Assembly (NCBI RefSeq): GCF_015207425.1
Contig: NZ_JADEWZ010000011.1
Span: 62,001-126,000 of the forward strand
DNA: 64,000 bases
Direction of reading: 5' to 3'
From: Lusitaniella coriacea LEGE 07157
GTDB lineage: Bacteria; Cyanobacteriota; Cyanobacteriia; Cyanobacteriales; Spirulinaceae
The notes beneath the pieces were generated by a model. The model was given only the letters and a program-made list of their open reading frames with translations, made no database searches and was not told the DNA's origin. The position numbers and the translations under genes are program-made. Shown piece after piece: positions 7,538 to 18,200 of the stretch (within the stretch, counting starts at the first letter, position 1; each line of letters begins with the position of its first letter).

Positions 7538-9334
7538 ATACTCTCTGGCTATTTCCTTGCAATAAGCTTGACGGACGTTCGGCTCAAAGCAAATAATGCT
7601 GACTTTCTCTATTGTCGTTTCGCGATCGAGAAAGGCGCGAATTTGTTTGAGGGCAATGCGGGCGGCATAATCGAGGGGAAAGCCTTTTGCTCCGGTACTA
7701 ATGGCGGGAAAGGCGATGGTTTTACACTGATATTGGACGGCTAAGGTCAAGCAAGCATCGTAGCATTGGGCGAGGATTTCCGGTTCGCGGCTTTGACCCC
7801 CAAACCAAGTGGGTCCGACGGTGTGAATAATCCACTGTGCGGCTAGGTCATAACCGGGGGTAATTTTTGCTTCTCCCGGATTGCACATTCCTAGTTGCTC
7901 GCAAGCGCGTCGCAGTTCTTTTCCCGCAGCGCGATGAATTGCCGCGCTTACGCCAATGCTACCGGAAAGGGCGCGATCGCTGGCGTTCACAATCGCGTTT
8001 ACCTCAAGTGTGGTGATATCGCCGGGAAGTACAACGAGGCGATCCCCAGAGGGTTTGGAGGGTTGGCTGTAACCTCGTTGGGCGTAATAGTCGCCGTGAG
8101 AGGCTTGGCGGAGGCTGCGACCGTAGCTGTGGGATTCGTAGTGCGATCGCTTGCGAAAGGCATTCATCCGTCGCTGTTTGAGGTCGGTATCGAGGTCAAC
8201 AAGGGATTGCGCTTCCTGTTCGGTGAGGGGAGATTGAGGAGCATTTAACACGTCTTGACGGGCTTTCTGAAGGCGTTTGCTGGCGTTTTCGAGATCGCCG
8301 CGATCGCTCAGTTGCACGGCTTCTTTTTTGGCGCGCGCCGCCATCATCAGCGCGACCTGTTGCCGAACTTCGGGGTTAAAGGGAAATTCTTCCAACTGTG
8401 CGTCGCTGACGGGGGGAAGTTGCAGGGGGATGGAAATATCTTCGCGGTTTCCGGTTTCGGGATTTTCCCAACTCAAGTTGATGTGACACAAATCGACCCT
8501 CTCGGTTTGAGGTGGAATTTTTAACCGCACGATGGCGGTGAAGGGATTGCCTTTAATTAAATTGGGTAATTTGTATAACCCTTCTGGCGCGACATCAAAA
8601 TCATTCAACACATCGGCGACGGTTACGCCAACGTGGGGGGTAATTCCCAGGCGCGCGGCACGACCGAATAACGCCATTATCCCTTGCATTTCCATTGCGA
8701 AGATTTCTGGAAGTTGTTCGGGGGATTCGATGTAGTAATAGTTTCCATCGCCGCTATTCGCCATCGCTTCGAGTAGGTCTTCGTTATAGTTTGCACCCAC
8801 TCCCATTGTCGTCGTACTTACGTCGCGATCGCTCAATCCTTTGACATCGGATGCGATGACATCGGGATTGGTTTCGCCGCGATTGGCTAACCCATCGGAG
8901 AGCAAAATGATGCGATTGAGGTGTTGGGGGTTCAAATGCTGGCTGACTTGCATCCCCCCTTCAACCCATCCCGCGTGGAGTGCGGTGCATCCTTTCGGTG
9001 CAATGCGTTGAATGCGCTTTAGGATCGAGGCTTTATGTTCTGCGAGGCAACTGGGGATGATGGTTTCGACGGTATCATCATAAACGGTCACGCTGACGCG
9101 ATCGCGCGGTAACAACTGCTCTACTGCGTAACAGGCGGCTTGACGCGCGTACTGAAGTTTTTCTCCCGCCATCGAACCGGAACGGTCAATTACCAAACCG
9201 AGATTGAGTTGCGGTCGCTTTAACTCGGCTTCCGGCTGTGGCGGGACAATTTTCACTAAAACATCTAAGGTTGTCGTCCGATTTGTCGCGATCGCGTCGC
9301 GCAAGCAAGTAAATTCAATCTGGGGTGTGTTCAT
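7535..9334 (-). CDS. VWA domain - macro domain fusion protein
   Basis: The ATG at 9334 (MNTPQIEF) is chosen over an upstream TTG, giving 599 residues. Residues about 40-230 are a von Willebrand factor A domain with an intact metal site: D50-x-S52-x-S54 in DRSGSM, the Thr in GCTAL and the Asp in LSDG. A beta-rich middle region and a helical linker (to about 420) follow. Residues about 430-599 form a macro domain with the ADP-ribose loops LEVNAIVNASD and AISTGAKGFPLDYAAR. Macro domains bind or remove ADP-ribose, and VWA domains recruit partners through metal. The fusion suggests an ADP-ribose-related scaffold; this is inference. It overlaps the MerR-like gene upstream by 20 bp, so the two are cotranscribed. 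Confidence 0.85.
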   Translation of the reverse strand: MNTPQIEFTCLRDAIATNRTTTLDVLVKIVPPQPEAELKRPQLNLGLVIDRSGSMAGEKLQYARQAACYAVEQLLPRDRVSVTVYDDTVETIIPSCLAEHKASILKRIQRIAPKGCTALHAGWVEGGMQVSQHLNPQHLNRIILLSDGLANRGETNPDVIASDVKGLSDRDVSTTTMGVGANYNEDLLEAMANSGDGNYYYIESPEQLPEIFAMEMQGIMALFGRAARLGITPHVGVTVADVLNDFDVAPEGLYKLPNLIKGNPFTAIVRLKIPPQTERVDLCHINLSWENPETGNREDISIPLQLPPVSDAQLEEFPFNPEVRQQVALMMAARAKKEAVQLSDRGDLENASKRLQKARQDVLNAPQSPLTEQEAQSLVDLDTDLKQRRMNAFRKRSHYESHSYGRSLRQASHGDYYAQRGYSQPSKPSGDRLVVLPGDITTLEVNAIVNASDRALSGSIGVSAAIHRAAGKELRRACEQLGMCNPGEAKITPGYDLAAQWIIHTVGPTWFGGQSREPEILAQCYDACLTLAVQYQCKTIAFPAISTGAKGFPLDYAARIALKQIRAFLDRETTIEKVSIICFEPNVRQAYCKEIAREY

Positions 9335-9944
9335 GGCGATTTTTAGCGGAAGGTAAGAGAGCAAACAATTTTTGAGCGATGAGTTGCACGAGGTTTTGCC
9401 GTTCTTGGGGACTTTTGGGGAAATTAAAGTCTTCGCGAACGTGCAGTTCTAACCCCGGTAAAATCGTCAACCGCAACCACGCTTCAGCAGAAGCGGGGAG
9501 AGACGAAATTGTAGCTGGAGGTCTTGCGACAAACTGTTTATCCCGTTGCTGGACTTGTTGGAGAAAGCCTAACGCTGGGTTCGCTGGCGTAACGCTGAGT
9601 TGCGCGCCGCCGTGTAATAAGGCTTCGAGTTCCTCATTACCTTGGGAAACGGTGAGCGTGTCAATCGCACTCGCACCATACCCCTGCGCCATTAACCGCC
9701 GCACGACCAACAGTTGCAATAAATGGCGATAGGTATAGACGGCGTAGCGACCGACTTTCAGGGGTTCGTCCATTGCCCCCAAACTGGTATGGTGGCGCAC
9801 TAAACGCGGCGAAACTTCCTCGCGGACTCGACTGTGTGCTTTTTGAATCGGGAGATATTGGGGAAGGAGCGCATTGACAATCTGCACAAAATCCTCCAAA
9901 GACCAATGGGGATCGTCGCTGGCATATTGCTGTAACGATTTCAT
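9315..9944 (-). CDS. MerR-like helix-turn-helix regulator
   Basis: A 209-residue protein. Residues about 15-90 look like a MerR winged helix: EEVSPRLVRHHTSLG (recognition helix and wing start), then GRYAVYTYRHLLQLLVVRRL, the typical Y-x-Y...L..L...R pattern. The remaining part is of unknown fold with no effector motif. Its end overlaps the VWA-macro gene by 20 bp, a translational-coupling arrangement. Regulation of that partner is the simplest reading. The effector is unknown. Confidence 0.75.
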   Translation of the reverse strand: MKSLQQYASDDPHWSLEDFVQIVNALLPQYLPIQKAHSRVREEVSPRLVRHHTSLGAMDEPLKVGRYAVYTYRHLLQLLVVRRLMAQGYGASAIDTLTVSQGNEELEALLHGGAQLSVTPANPALGFLQQVQQRDKQFVARPPATISSLPASAEAWLRLTILPGLELHVREDFNFPKSPQERQNLVQLIAQKLFALLPSAKNRHEHTPD

Positions 9945-10121
9945 ATTTTCATTGTATTCTTACAATTTAAAATGTCAATAACAATTCGGGTTGTAAATAT
10001 ACTAATGACTGTTGGCGCGTGAGCGACAATCCATCATTTTTTCCTTGACAGACCACATCCTCGCGCGCAATGCAATAAAAACATCATTTCTATGAATAAC
10101 GTTCATACGAAATGAATTTTT

Positions 10122-10163
10122 GTAACAAAACATACAAATAGAGCAAAGAAGTCCTTCTAACCT
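10122..10163 (+). promoter_or_regulatory. NtcA-activated promoter, perfect consensus
   Basis: GTAACAAAACATAC (10122-10135) fits GTAN8TAC exactly. After 22 nt comes TAACCT (10158-10163), which fits the TAN3T -10 box. This spacing is the standard one for class II NtcA promoters in cyanobacteria. Transcription would start near 10170 on the plus strand, 800 bp before nrtP. The transcript could be a long nrtP leader or a separate small RNA. Confidence 0.6.
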
Positions 10164-10763
10164 AAGACATCGAACAATCGATAAAGATATTGGCTGAAAA
10201 GTCAAATGCTTACCTCTGAGCTACACGTACCCTCGTTAATAAAAGCATTTTGATAGCCACAACTAACAAGAATTCAAAATACAAGACTAAAATACTTTAT
10301 GCACAAGAGTTGATGAAGTTTTTTGCATATCAATAGAATCATTTTTTCTTCGAGTCGTACAAATAGATTCATTGTTTAGGTTGATGCTTATTAATGGAAA
10401 GTAATTCAAAATAAGCGTGCCTATCACCAGAATAAAGTATTTGCGAGTTGCGAATAATCCATTCGCTTTTTGCAAACAAAACTTACGCGCATATAAAACT
10501 GTTTGCTCTACTGCTTTCTAGTAATTTTCGCCCCACGATATGAAATGGTTTTAAGTTTGCCACCCTAGGATTGACACGGAGAAACGAGCCTATAGAATGA
10601 TTCTCGCGATTTCCTGCGAAATACTTTTATTGCCCTCCAAGCTCAAAATTTTCTACTTCATCGGTCTGAAAAACACCCTATTTATTTTGCTTCTTGCTCG
10701 TACAAGCCATCATGCAATTCAAGAATAAAACCTATTCCAAAAATGCACAAATTTTATTTTTTT

Positions 10764-10777
10764 GTAGTTAAAGATAC
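10764..10777 (+). promoter_or_regulatory. Second perfect NtcA box upstream of nrtP
   Basis: GTAGTTAAAGATAC matches GTAN8TAC. It lies 193 bp before the nrtP start, a usual distance for nitrogen-control promoters with a leader. No good TAN3T box is found at 22-23 nt (the sequence there is GATGCT), so it may work as an upstream site or with a degenerate -10 element. Known biology: NtcA activates nitrate-assimilation genes when ammonium is absent. Confidence 0.55.
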
Positions 10778-10970
10778 GAAAGACTCTATTGAGATATGTG
10801 ATGCTTGCGAACAATGAGATTAAGGAGAAAAAAAGCTCCGCGATCGCGTCCATCGATAGCCTTAAACTCTTTAAACCTAAAACATCAAAGTTCTCATTCA
10901 AAAAAGAGCTTTTTAGGTGTTGATAAGTGCTAAAAGTCTTCCCTTATTTTGTCGTTTAGGAAAGTAACAA

Positions 10971-12572
10971 ATGCTCGCTGACGTATTCCTAAAATTCAAC
11001 CAAGGTCGATATCGAATATTACATTTGACCTGGTTTGCCTTCTTCCTCTCCTTCGTCGTTTGGTTCAACTTTGCCCCTTTCAAAAGCACCGTTCAAGCAG
11101 ATCTCGGTCTAACGGAAGCGCAAGTCCGAACCATCCTTATTTGTAACGTCGCCCTAACCGTTCCCGCCCGCGTAATCATCGGGATGCTCCTAGACAAATA
11201 CGGGCCAAGACTAACCTACTCAGTGCTGCTGATGTTTGCAGCCATCCCCTGTACCACCTTTGCCCTCGCCCAAGACTTCAGTCACCTCGTCCTCAGTCGC
11301 CTTGCCCTCAGCATCGTCGGTGCAGGCTTCGTGATTGGGATTCGCATGACCGCAGAATGGTTTCCCCCCAAAGAAATCGGTTTAGCCGAAGGCATTTACG
11401 GTGGTTGGGGCAACTTCGGTTCCGCAGCCGCAGCCTTCAGCTTGCCCGTTATCGCCGCTTGGCTCTCCTTTGGTGCAATCAACCCCGCCACTGGAGATCC
11501 CATGCTCAACTGGCGCTTGGCAATCGGCGGAACGGGAATTATCGCTGCAATCTACGGCTTAATCTACTTCTTCAACGCCGAAGATACCCCTCCCGGCAAA
11601 GTTTATCAGCGTCCTCGCAGCGCCAGAGGATTGGAAGTCACCACCAAACGCGACTTCTGGTTCCTGATGCTAATGAACGCTCCCCTCTCCGGCATTCTCA
11701 TGCTCCTGGCTTGGCGTTTGATGAAAGTCAAATTCTACGACCAGAACACGATGTACATCGTCTGGCTCGCTCTCCTCGGCTTATACGCCTTCCAAGCCTA
11801 CAACTGCTGGACAGTTAACAAAGATTTGCTCGCAGGACGCAAGCGCTATCCTGCCGAAGACCGCTACAACTTCTCCCAAGTTGCAATTCTCGAACTGACC
11901 TACATCGTTAACTTCGGTTCCGAACTTGCCATCGTTTCGATGCTGCCTAACTTCTTCGAGCAAACCTTCTCCCTCAGCGTTGCCCAAGCCGGAATGATTG
12001 CTTCGAGTTACGCCTTCATGAACCTCGTATCTCGTCCTGGTGGCGGTTTAATCTCCGACTCCCTCGGAAGTCGCAAGCAAACAATGGCAATTCTGACCTT
12101 TGGCATGGGAATCGGTTATCTGCTCATGAGTACCGTCAGCAGCAACTGGTGGCTTCCCGGTGCAGTCATGCTCACAATGGCGTGTTCCTTCTTCGTCCAA
12201 GCCGCAGAAGGCTCAACCTTTGCCATCGTCCCCCTAATTAAGCGTCGCGTCACCGGACAGATTGCAGGAAATGTGGGCGCATACGGCAACGTCGGTGCAG
12301 TGGCATACCTCACCATCTTCAGCCTCTTGCCCATCTGGATTGGGGGAGAAGCCGAACCCACGACAGCAACCCTCATTCAAGCCAACACCATCTTCTTCCA
12401 AGTTCTGGGTGTTGCCTCGTTGATTGTGGCATTCCTCTGCTGGTTCGTTCTCAAGGAACCCAAAGGCTCCTTCGCCGAACACCACGAGGGGGAAGTGTCC
12501 GAACTCGAACCCGCATTTACTCCCGCCCATTCCTCAACAACGTCCTCTGACGAATCGGCACGACTCTACTAA
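10971..12572 (+). CDS. nrtP: Nitrate/nitrite permease, NNP family of MFS
   Basis: This 533-residue inner-membrane transporter brings nitrate and nitrite into the cell. It begins MLADVFLKFNQGRYRILHLT, as is typical of cyanobacterial NrtP/NapA. The two NNP nitrate signatures are visible: GGWGNFGSAAAAFSLP in TM5 and GNVGAYGNVGAVAYL in TM11. About 12 transmembrane helices are separated by a long central loop (near residues 205-225). AGGAAAG upstream of the ATG is the ribosome binding site. narB follows 235 bp later on the same strand. The 100-residue-type C-terminal regulatory tail known from fungal homologs is absent. A nirA gene, often placed before nrtP, is missing here. Confidence 0.95.
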   Translation: MLADVFLKFNQGRYRILHLTWFAFFLSFVVWFNFAPFKSTVQADLGLTEAQVRTILICNVALTVPARVIIGMLLDKYGPRLTYSVLLMFAAIPCTTFALAQDFSHLVLSRLALSIVGAGFVIGIRMTAEWFPPKEIGLAEGIYGGWGNFGSAAAAFSLPVIAAWLSFGAINPATGDPMLNWRLAIGGTGIIAAIYGLIYFFNAEDTPPGKVYQRPRSARGLEVTTKRDFWFLMLMNAPLSGILMLLAWRLMKVKFYDQNTMYIVWLALLGLYAFQAYNCWTVNKDLLAGRKRYPAEDRYNFSQVAILELTYIVNFGSELAIVSMLPNFFEQTFSLSVAQAGMIASSYAFMNLVSRPGGGLISDSLGSRKQTMAILTFGMGIGYLLMSTVSSNWWLPGAVMLTMACSFFVQAAEGSTFAIVPLIKRRVTGQIAGNVGAYGNVGAVAYLTIFSLLPIWIGGEAEPTTATLIQANTIFFQVLGVASLIVAFLCWFVLKEPKGSFAEHHEGEVSELEPAFTPAHSSTTSSDESARLY

Positions 12573-12807
12573 ATCTCGTCAAGCTTCACGAGAGCCGGGT
12601 AGATAGTTGCAACCTGAACTTTAGCCCCCATTACGTAACGTCCGACTGGCTAATTCTGACCGCACCTATCTACCTTCTTTATCGGCGAAGTTTTTTCCCT
12701 TTACATAAGGTAAAAGGCAGGAGGCAGATGGCAGAGGGCAGAAGGGAAGACAATTACCAAGTCTTCTGATGACTGATAACTGATGACTGTTCACTGGATA
12801 AAAGCTT

Positions 12808-15003
12808 ATGGATAGCGTTAAAACACTCTGCCCTTACTGTGGCGTTGGTTGCGGACTCGAACTCTCTCCCCCCGCCGCCATCGGACGCGCGACGAATCGA
12901 GACAGTCAAGGCAATCCTATTTGGAGAGTCAAAGGCGATCGCGAACATCCTTCTAGTAAAGGGCATATTTGTGTCAAAGGGGGAACCATTACAGAATCTC
13001 TCGAAAAAGATCGCCTCAAATATCCCATGATGCGCGACTCCCTCGACGAACCCTTTCAGCGCGTCAGTTGGGACGAAGCCCTCAACAAAATTGTCGAACG
13101 CATCCAAACCCTCCGCAACGAACAACGGGTTGATGCCATTTGTATGTATGGTTCCGGGCAATTCCAAACCGAAGACTACTACACCGCCCAAAAACTCCTC
13201 AAAGGCTGTCTCGGTACGAACAATTTTGATGCCAATTCCCGCCTTTGTATGTCCTCTGCTGTCGCGGGTTATATTCAAAGTTTGGGTTCTGACGGGCCCC
13301 CCTGTTGCTACGACGACCTCGAACTCACCGACTGCGCCTTTCTCATCGGCACGAATACCGCCGAATGCCACCCCATTGTTTTCAATCGCCTGCGCAAGTA
13401 CCACAAGAAAAATCGCAAGGTTAAAATGATTGTCGTCGATCCTCGGCGCACTGCAACGGCGGAGGCTGCGGATTTACACCTTGCCATTCAACCCGGTACG
13501 GATATCGACCTCCTCAACGGTATCGCGCACCTGTTGATGCGTTGGGGAAAAATCGACACGCTGTTTATGGACGATTGCACCAGAGGCTTTCCCCAATATG
13601 CGGCAATTCTTTGGCATTATCCTCCCGAACTCGTCGCGAGGAAGTGCGGCATTCGTCTTGATGAATTGGAACAAGCCGCTCGCTATTGGGCAGATTCCGA
13701 ACGGGTTTTATCCCTGTGGTCGATGGGGATCAATCAATCCTCCGAAGGAACCGCAAAAGTCCGCACGATTATTAACCTGCACCTGATGACTGGGAATATT
13801 GGCAAACCCGGTGCAGGGCCCTTTTCTCTCACAGGTCAACCCAATGCAATGGGAGGACGAGAAGCGGGGGGATTGGCGCACCTTTTGCCGGGATATCGGG
13901 TGGTAAAGAACCCCGAACATCGGGCTGAGGTGGAACAAGTGTGGGGATTGGAACCCGGTTCGATTTCACCCCATCCGGGTCGCGATGCTTGGAGTATGAT
14001 TACGGGATTGGAAACGGGAGATGTGGGCTTACTTTGGATTGCGGCGACCAATCCGGCGGTGAGTATGCCGGATATCGAGCGCACAAAGGCGGCGCTGCGG
14101 CAATCACCCTTGACGGTGTATCAAGATGTCTACGATCCCATAGAAACCTCTTCTTACGCCCATATCCTGCTTCCAGCGGCGCAATGGAGTGAAAAAACAG
14201 GTATTATGACGAATTCTGAACGAACGGTTACGCTTTGTCCTCAATTTCGCCCCCCACCGGGAGAAGCGAGAGCGGATTGGGAAATTTTTGCGGAAGTGGG
14301 TCGTCGTTTGGGGTTTGAGCGAGAATTTGACTTTGTAGATGCGGCGGAGGTTTATGGGGAGTTCGTGCAACTCACTCAAGGGCGACTCTGCGATATGACC
14401 GGACTCAGCCACGAACGCTTGCGAGAGGGGCCCATTCAATGGCCTTGTCCCCAGGGGGATGACGGGACGGCGCACGATAAGCGCCTCTATACGGATTTTC
14501 GCTTCCCCACTCCCGACGGACGCGCCCGCTTTGGGGCGTTCCACTCCAACGGGTTGGCAGAACCAACGGATGCGGATTATCCCTTTGTGCTGACGGTGGG
14601 ACGACTCTACGAACACTGGCACACGATGACGCGCACGGGTCGAATTGAGAAGATTATGAAGAAACACCCGAAACCGTTCTTGGAAATTCATCCCCGCGAT
14701 GCGCGGAAATTGGGGATTGAAGAAGGAAATTGGATTGAGGCGCGATCGCGCCGTGGCGTGGCATACTTCTCTGTTAGAGTCACCAAGGCAATTGCGCGAG
14801 GAACGGTTTTTGCACCCATGCACTGGGGCGCGCTGTGGGCAAAACGCTCGGAAGTGAATGCCCTAACCCACTCGGAGGCTTGTCCGATTTCTCTCGAACC
14901 GGAGTTGAAAGCCTGTGCGATTCGGCTGATTCCCGTGCGGGGAGAAGAGGAGATCGAATCTGCCATCGAGCAAGAATTCCCCGAACCCACCCCTGTGGGA
15001 TAG
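12808..15003 (+). CDS. narB: Ferredoxin-dependent assimilatory nitrate reductase
   Basis: This molybdenum enzyme reduces nitrate to nitrite with electrons from ferredoxin; it is cytoplasmic or weakly membrane-bound. The 731 residues follow the NapA/NarB layout. A [4Fe-4S] site is formed by Cys8, Cys11, Cys15 and Cys55 (CPYCGVGC and GHICVKGG), and Lys57 is the usual electron-relay lysine. Molybdopterin-guanine-dinucleotide segments follow, including [12 protein letters not shown] with the probable Mo-ligand Cys and [17 protein letters not shown]. The C-terminal domain binds the cofactor again ([17 protein letters not shown]). No NADH-binding or flavin domain is present, as expected for the cyanobacterial form. 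It is the second gene after nrtP. Confidence 0.96.
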   Translation: MDSVKTLCPYCGVGCGLELSPPAAIGRATNRDSQGNPIWRVKGDREHPSSKGHICVKGGTITESLEKDRLKYPMMRDSLDEPFQRVSWDEALNKIVERIQTLRNEQRVDAICMYGSGQFQTEDYYTAQKLLKGCLGTNNFDANSRLCMSSAVAGYIQSLGSDGPPCCYDDLELTDCAFLIGTNTAECHPIVFNRLRKYHKKNRKVKMIVVDPRRTATAEAADLHLAIQPGTDIDLLNGIAHLLMRWGKIDTLFMDDCTRGFPQYAAILWHYPPELVARKCGIRLDELEQAARYWADSERVLSLWSMGINQSSEGTAKVRTIINLHLMTGNIGKPGAGPFSLTGQPNAMGGREAGGLAHLLPGYRVVKNPEHRAEVEQVWGLEPGSISPHPGRDAWSMITGLETGDVGLLWIAATNPAVSMPDIERTKAALRQSPLTVYQDVYDPIETSSYAHILLPAAQWSEKTGIMTNSERTVTLCPQFRPPPGEARADWEIFAEVGRRLGFEREFDFVDAAEVYGEFVQLTQGRLCDMTGLSHERLREGPIQWPCPQGDDGTAHDKRLYTDFRFPTPDGRARFGAFHSNGLAEPTDADYPFVLTVGRLYEHWHTMTRTGRIEKIMKKHPKPFLEIHPRDARKLGIEEGNWIEARSRRGVAYFSVRVTKAIARGTVFAPMHWGALWAKRSEVNALTHSEACPISLEPELKACAIRLIPVRGEEEIESAIEQEFPEPTPVG

Positions 15004-15112
15004 TATTGCTGAACTCAAGTTATTCAAATACTTCGCGCTTAGAATCATGATGTGACCCAAGCTTGGTGAAGCCGACATCTTATTGGTTTATTTGTACTAT
15101 CCATCAAAATTG

Positions 15113-15126
15113 AGCCGCACGCGGCT
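15113..15126. repeat. GC-rich hairpin downstream of the FGE gene
   Basis: AGCCGC-AC-GCGGCT forms a perfect 6-bp stem, about 80 bp beyond the stop of the NACHT-FGE gene. A GC-rich flank of about 80 bp lies between them, with a second possible stem GCGCC/GGCGC. Hairpins just downstream of variable regions assist mutagenic homing in studied DGRs (shown in Bordetella phage BPP-1). The link here is inference from position. Confidence 0.4.
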
Positions 15127-15207
15127 GCAAAGTGCAAGAGGGCAAAAGCGCCGGAACCCCGCGCCGCCGAAAGGCGCAAGGGAAAGCTCGGCAAGACGAG
15201 CAGAGGG

Positions 15208-18200
15208 CTAAGGAGTCCTCGGGGCGGAACGGGCAACGCGAAACCCGATATCGTTGAGCTGACCATCGGGATCGTAGCCGTACCGGCACGCAGAGCGACA
15301 ACACCCAGGATCGTAGTACCAGGAACCGCCGCGTAGTGCGTAAATACTTTTATCGCTAGATGACCATATATTCTCATTGTTGGGCGCTCCCTCATAATTC
15401 TTATGCCAAGCGTCAGCGCACCACTCCCACACATTACCGTGCATATCGTACAAGCCAAAGGCATTGGGAGGAAAACTGCCTACAGGAGTGGTTTGTTTTC
15501 TATCTTCTCCCTGGGGTTCCTTCGCGTAGGTTTTACTAGCATCGTAATTCGCTAATTTATCCGTTAGGGTTGCGCCGAAATGGAAGGGAGAATAAGTCGG
15601 ATTCCTACTCGCTCCACTGATGACTGCACGACAGGCATATTTCCACTGCGCTTCAGAGGGCAGACTGTATTCCCGTCCGGTGAGTCGGGACAGTCGGGCG
15701 CAAAATTCCACTGCATCGTACCAGGACACGGTTTCGACGGGTCGATCCCACCGAGTTTTCCCGCTTTGAGCGAGGTCTTTTGTAAAGTTGGATGGGTCGG
15801 GTTGGAGGTCGCGTTTGACTTTCGGCAGCACGGCGACGGCTTTCCACTGCGCCTGCGTGATTTGGAACTTGCTCATGCAAAAGGGTTGAATTGTAACTTC
15901 GTGTTGAGGATGTTCGTTATCGCGTCCTTCCTCTTCTGGCGAACCCATCATGAAGATCCCGCCAGGAATGTAGACCATTTCCAACGCAACCCCCTTACCC
16001 AAATCCTCGGTAAAGTATCGGGCATAGTGGCGTTCCCGTTGAACTTCCTGTCCTTGAGCGTTCACAAAAACCGTATCGAATTGAAAAATAGAAGGCGTTT
16101 GGGTTTTAACGATTCGCAAACCCTTTTCCTCTGTATTGCTTCCTCCCACTGTCCAGTATCCTAAATCCTCGCGTTCTTGCGCTGAATAATTTTGGGTTTC
16201 CGTTACTGTCGGCAACCTGTAATAATCGGTACTTTGACCGTTCAAGTCAGAAGCTTTTGCACTCAACCAGAAACAGAATCCCAACGCTTGCTGAAAACTG
16301 ATTCCCGTTATGGGTTGTTTTGCCGTTCCCGGTGAAAACTGCGGCTGTCCGTCGAACTGCTCGTTGAGAAACAGTTGAAATTCGGCGCGGGTAACAGCGC
16401 TGCGGTCGATTGCGAGGTTTTCATCAATCCGCAACAGATTTCTCAGTCGCCGCGCAAGTTGGACTTCTGCGGCTAAACGAAAAATATCCGGGTCAGTCGA
16501 TTCCAATCCCGCTTCTAACTTATCGTTGAGTTGTTCGCGCACTTCGGGTTCGACGCTTAAACCTTCTTCAAGGCAATCGAGGGCGAGAGTTAAAGAAACA
16601 ACGGTTGAATCGGACAGCGCAGCGCGAATCAAGTTCGTTGCATCGCTTTGAGCGGCGTAAAGGCGAATGGTTTCATCCCACCACGGGACGCTGATGTTCT
16701 CGCTTAAGAGGGTTTCTTGGTTGGACTCTTTAATTTGAACCGCAGCTAAATATTCCTGAAAACTTTTGTGGGCAAAGGCATAAACGTCTTTTTCCCGTTC
16801 GACGAGTAAACCGCTCAACTTCTCCACTTGCTCCAAAAACTCCAGGGGTTCCATTTCGCGTCCCGCGACAGTTGCCAGCTTGTTTTGAATGAGAGTGCTT
16901 CCCTCTGCTGGCTTAAATTTCAGCGTTTCGCGCTTCATCAGTTCCAAAGCAAGGACTTGCAGCACGGCTTTTTTCTGCTCTGCGGTGAGGGAATTAGTCA
17001 GACCTTTCGCCTCTTGTCTCCGTCCTAGGAGGACATCGCAGATTTCGCTGTAGAGTTCGACGCGCCGTCCAGGTAGCGCGCCGCGATAGGAGTGAACCGT
17101 GGCAATCATCGTCAGCAGCAGGGGGTTGAGCGCCATCGCCGCGAGGGGGGGACTGTTCTGGATGCGATGAATCAGGTCGCTAGACTGTTTTCGAGCCTCT
17201 TTCCGAACGCCGGGATCTTCCTTCCCTTGCCGTCTCATGACTTCGTTTTGCAGATACCAGTTTTCGATGAATTTCCGCATTTGAGCCAGATTGAAGGGCT
17301 TTACGTCCAGAATTACACCAACTCCTTCTACGGGCGCGTCCTGATAGCCGAAGGGTCGCGAGGTGAGGATAAAACGGGCTTTGGGATACTTTTTAATTTG
17401 CGCCCTAACCCAGCGACTCGCGTTCTTGCGTTGGGTTTTGTCGGCGACTTCATCGAGTCCGTCGAGCATGACCAAACATTGATGGTTGCGTAACCGTTCT
17501 TCAAACCAACGAGGCGGTGGATTAAGTTCTTGAATGGAGTCTTGTTGCGCGATCGCGTCTGCTAAAGTTTTAGAGTCCGCGATCGCGTCCTGAACTTGTT
17601 TATCCCGCAAATAAAGCAAAATGGGAATTAGTTTCGGCGCTTTTGGGTGTCGTCGGCGTTGGCGATTCTTTGCATAAGTGAGGGTTAAATGCTCCAACAG
17701 CGTCGTTTTCCCAGAACCGGGCGCGCCAATAATCGCCATGTGTTGAAATTGTCGCGTGGTGCGACTGGCAACTAAAAAGTCCCAAATGCTCGATCCTTCA
17801 ATGGTATTGTACGACTGAATCAAATCGGGCGAAATACGCTCTACACTTTCCGGCTTCACTCTCAACGGGACAAAGACTTTCTCTAAATCAAGTTGAAATT
17901 CTCCCTTAGTTTTTAATCCCAGCGTTCGATAGTCGCGACAGTCGTAAATCAAGCTCTGGTAGTACTTACCCCGAAATTGAAAGCTTAACTTCCATCCAAT
18001 CACTTCCAGGACGCTGACAATCCTATCGTAAATTCCTTGAAGCCCCTTAACAATCCAGTTGGCGATGAGTTCTTCGAGCTGTTCTCCAACCTGTTTGAGA
18101 ATTTTAGTGAAGAACGCCGTTATAATGCCCGCACTGGCGAAGGCAATAACCCGCCATAACGTCTCTTCCCCCTCAACATACTGAACCAAAGAATGAGCGG

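Larger units (their letters stand above)
9945..10970. other. 1-kb noncoding region upstream of nrtP
   Basis: No convincing gene lies here; the few frames of about 60 codons lack ribosome binding sites and typical codon use. The stretch is AT-rich compared with its neighbours and almost lacks HIP1 sites (one near 10841). It holds two perfect NtcA boxes (10122-10135 and 10764-10777) and a weaker half-match GTA-N8-TAA at 10401. A stem TCAAATGCTT (10202-10211) pairs with AAGCATTTTGA around 10243-10253. Confidence 0.6.

Noticed and set aside
10002..10901. Three short reverse-strand frames in the nrtP upstream region
   Set aside because: No ribosome binding sites, AT-rich random composition, and they overlap the NtcA elements.
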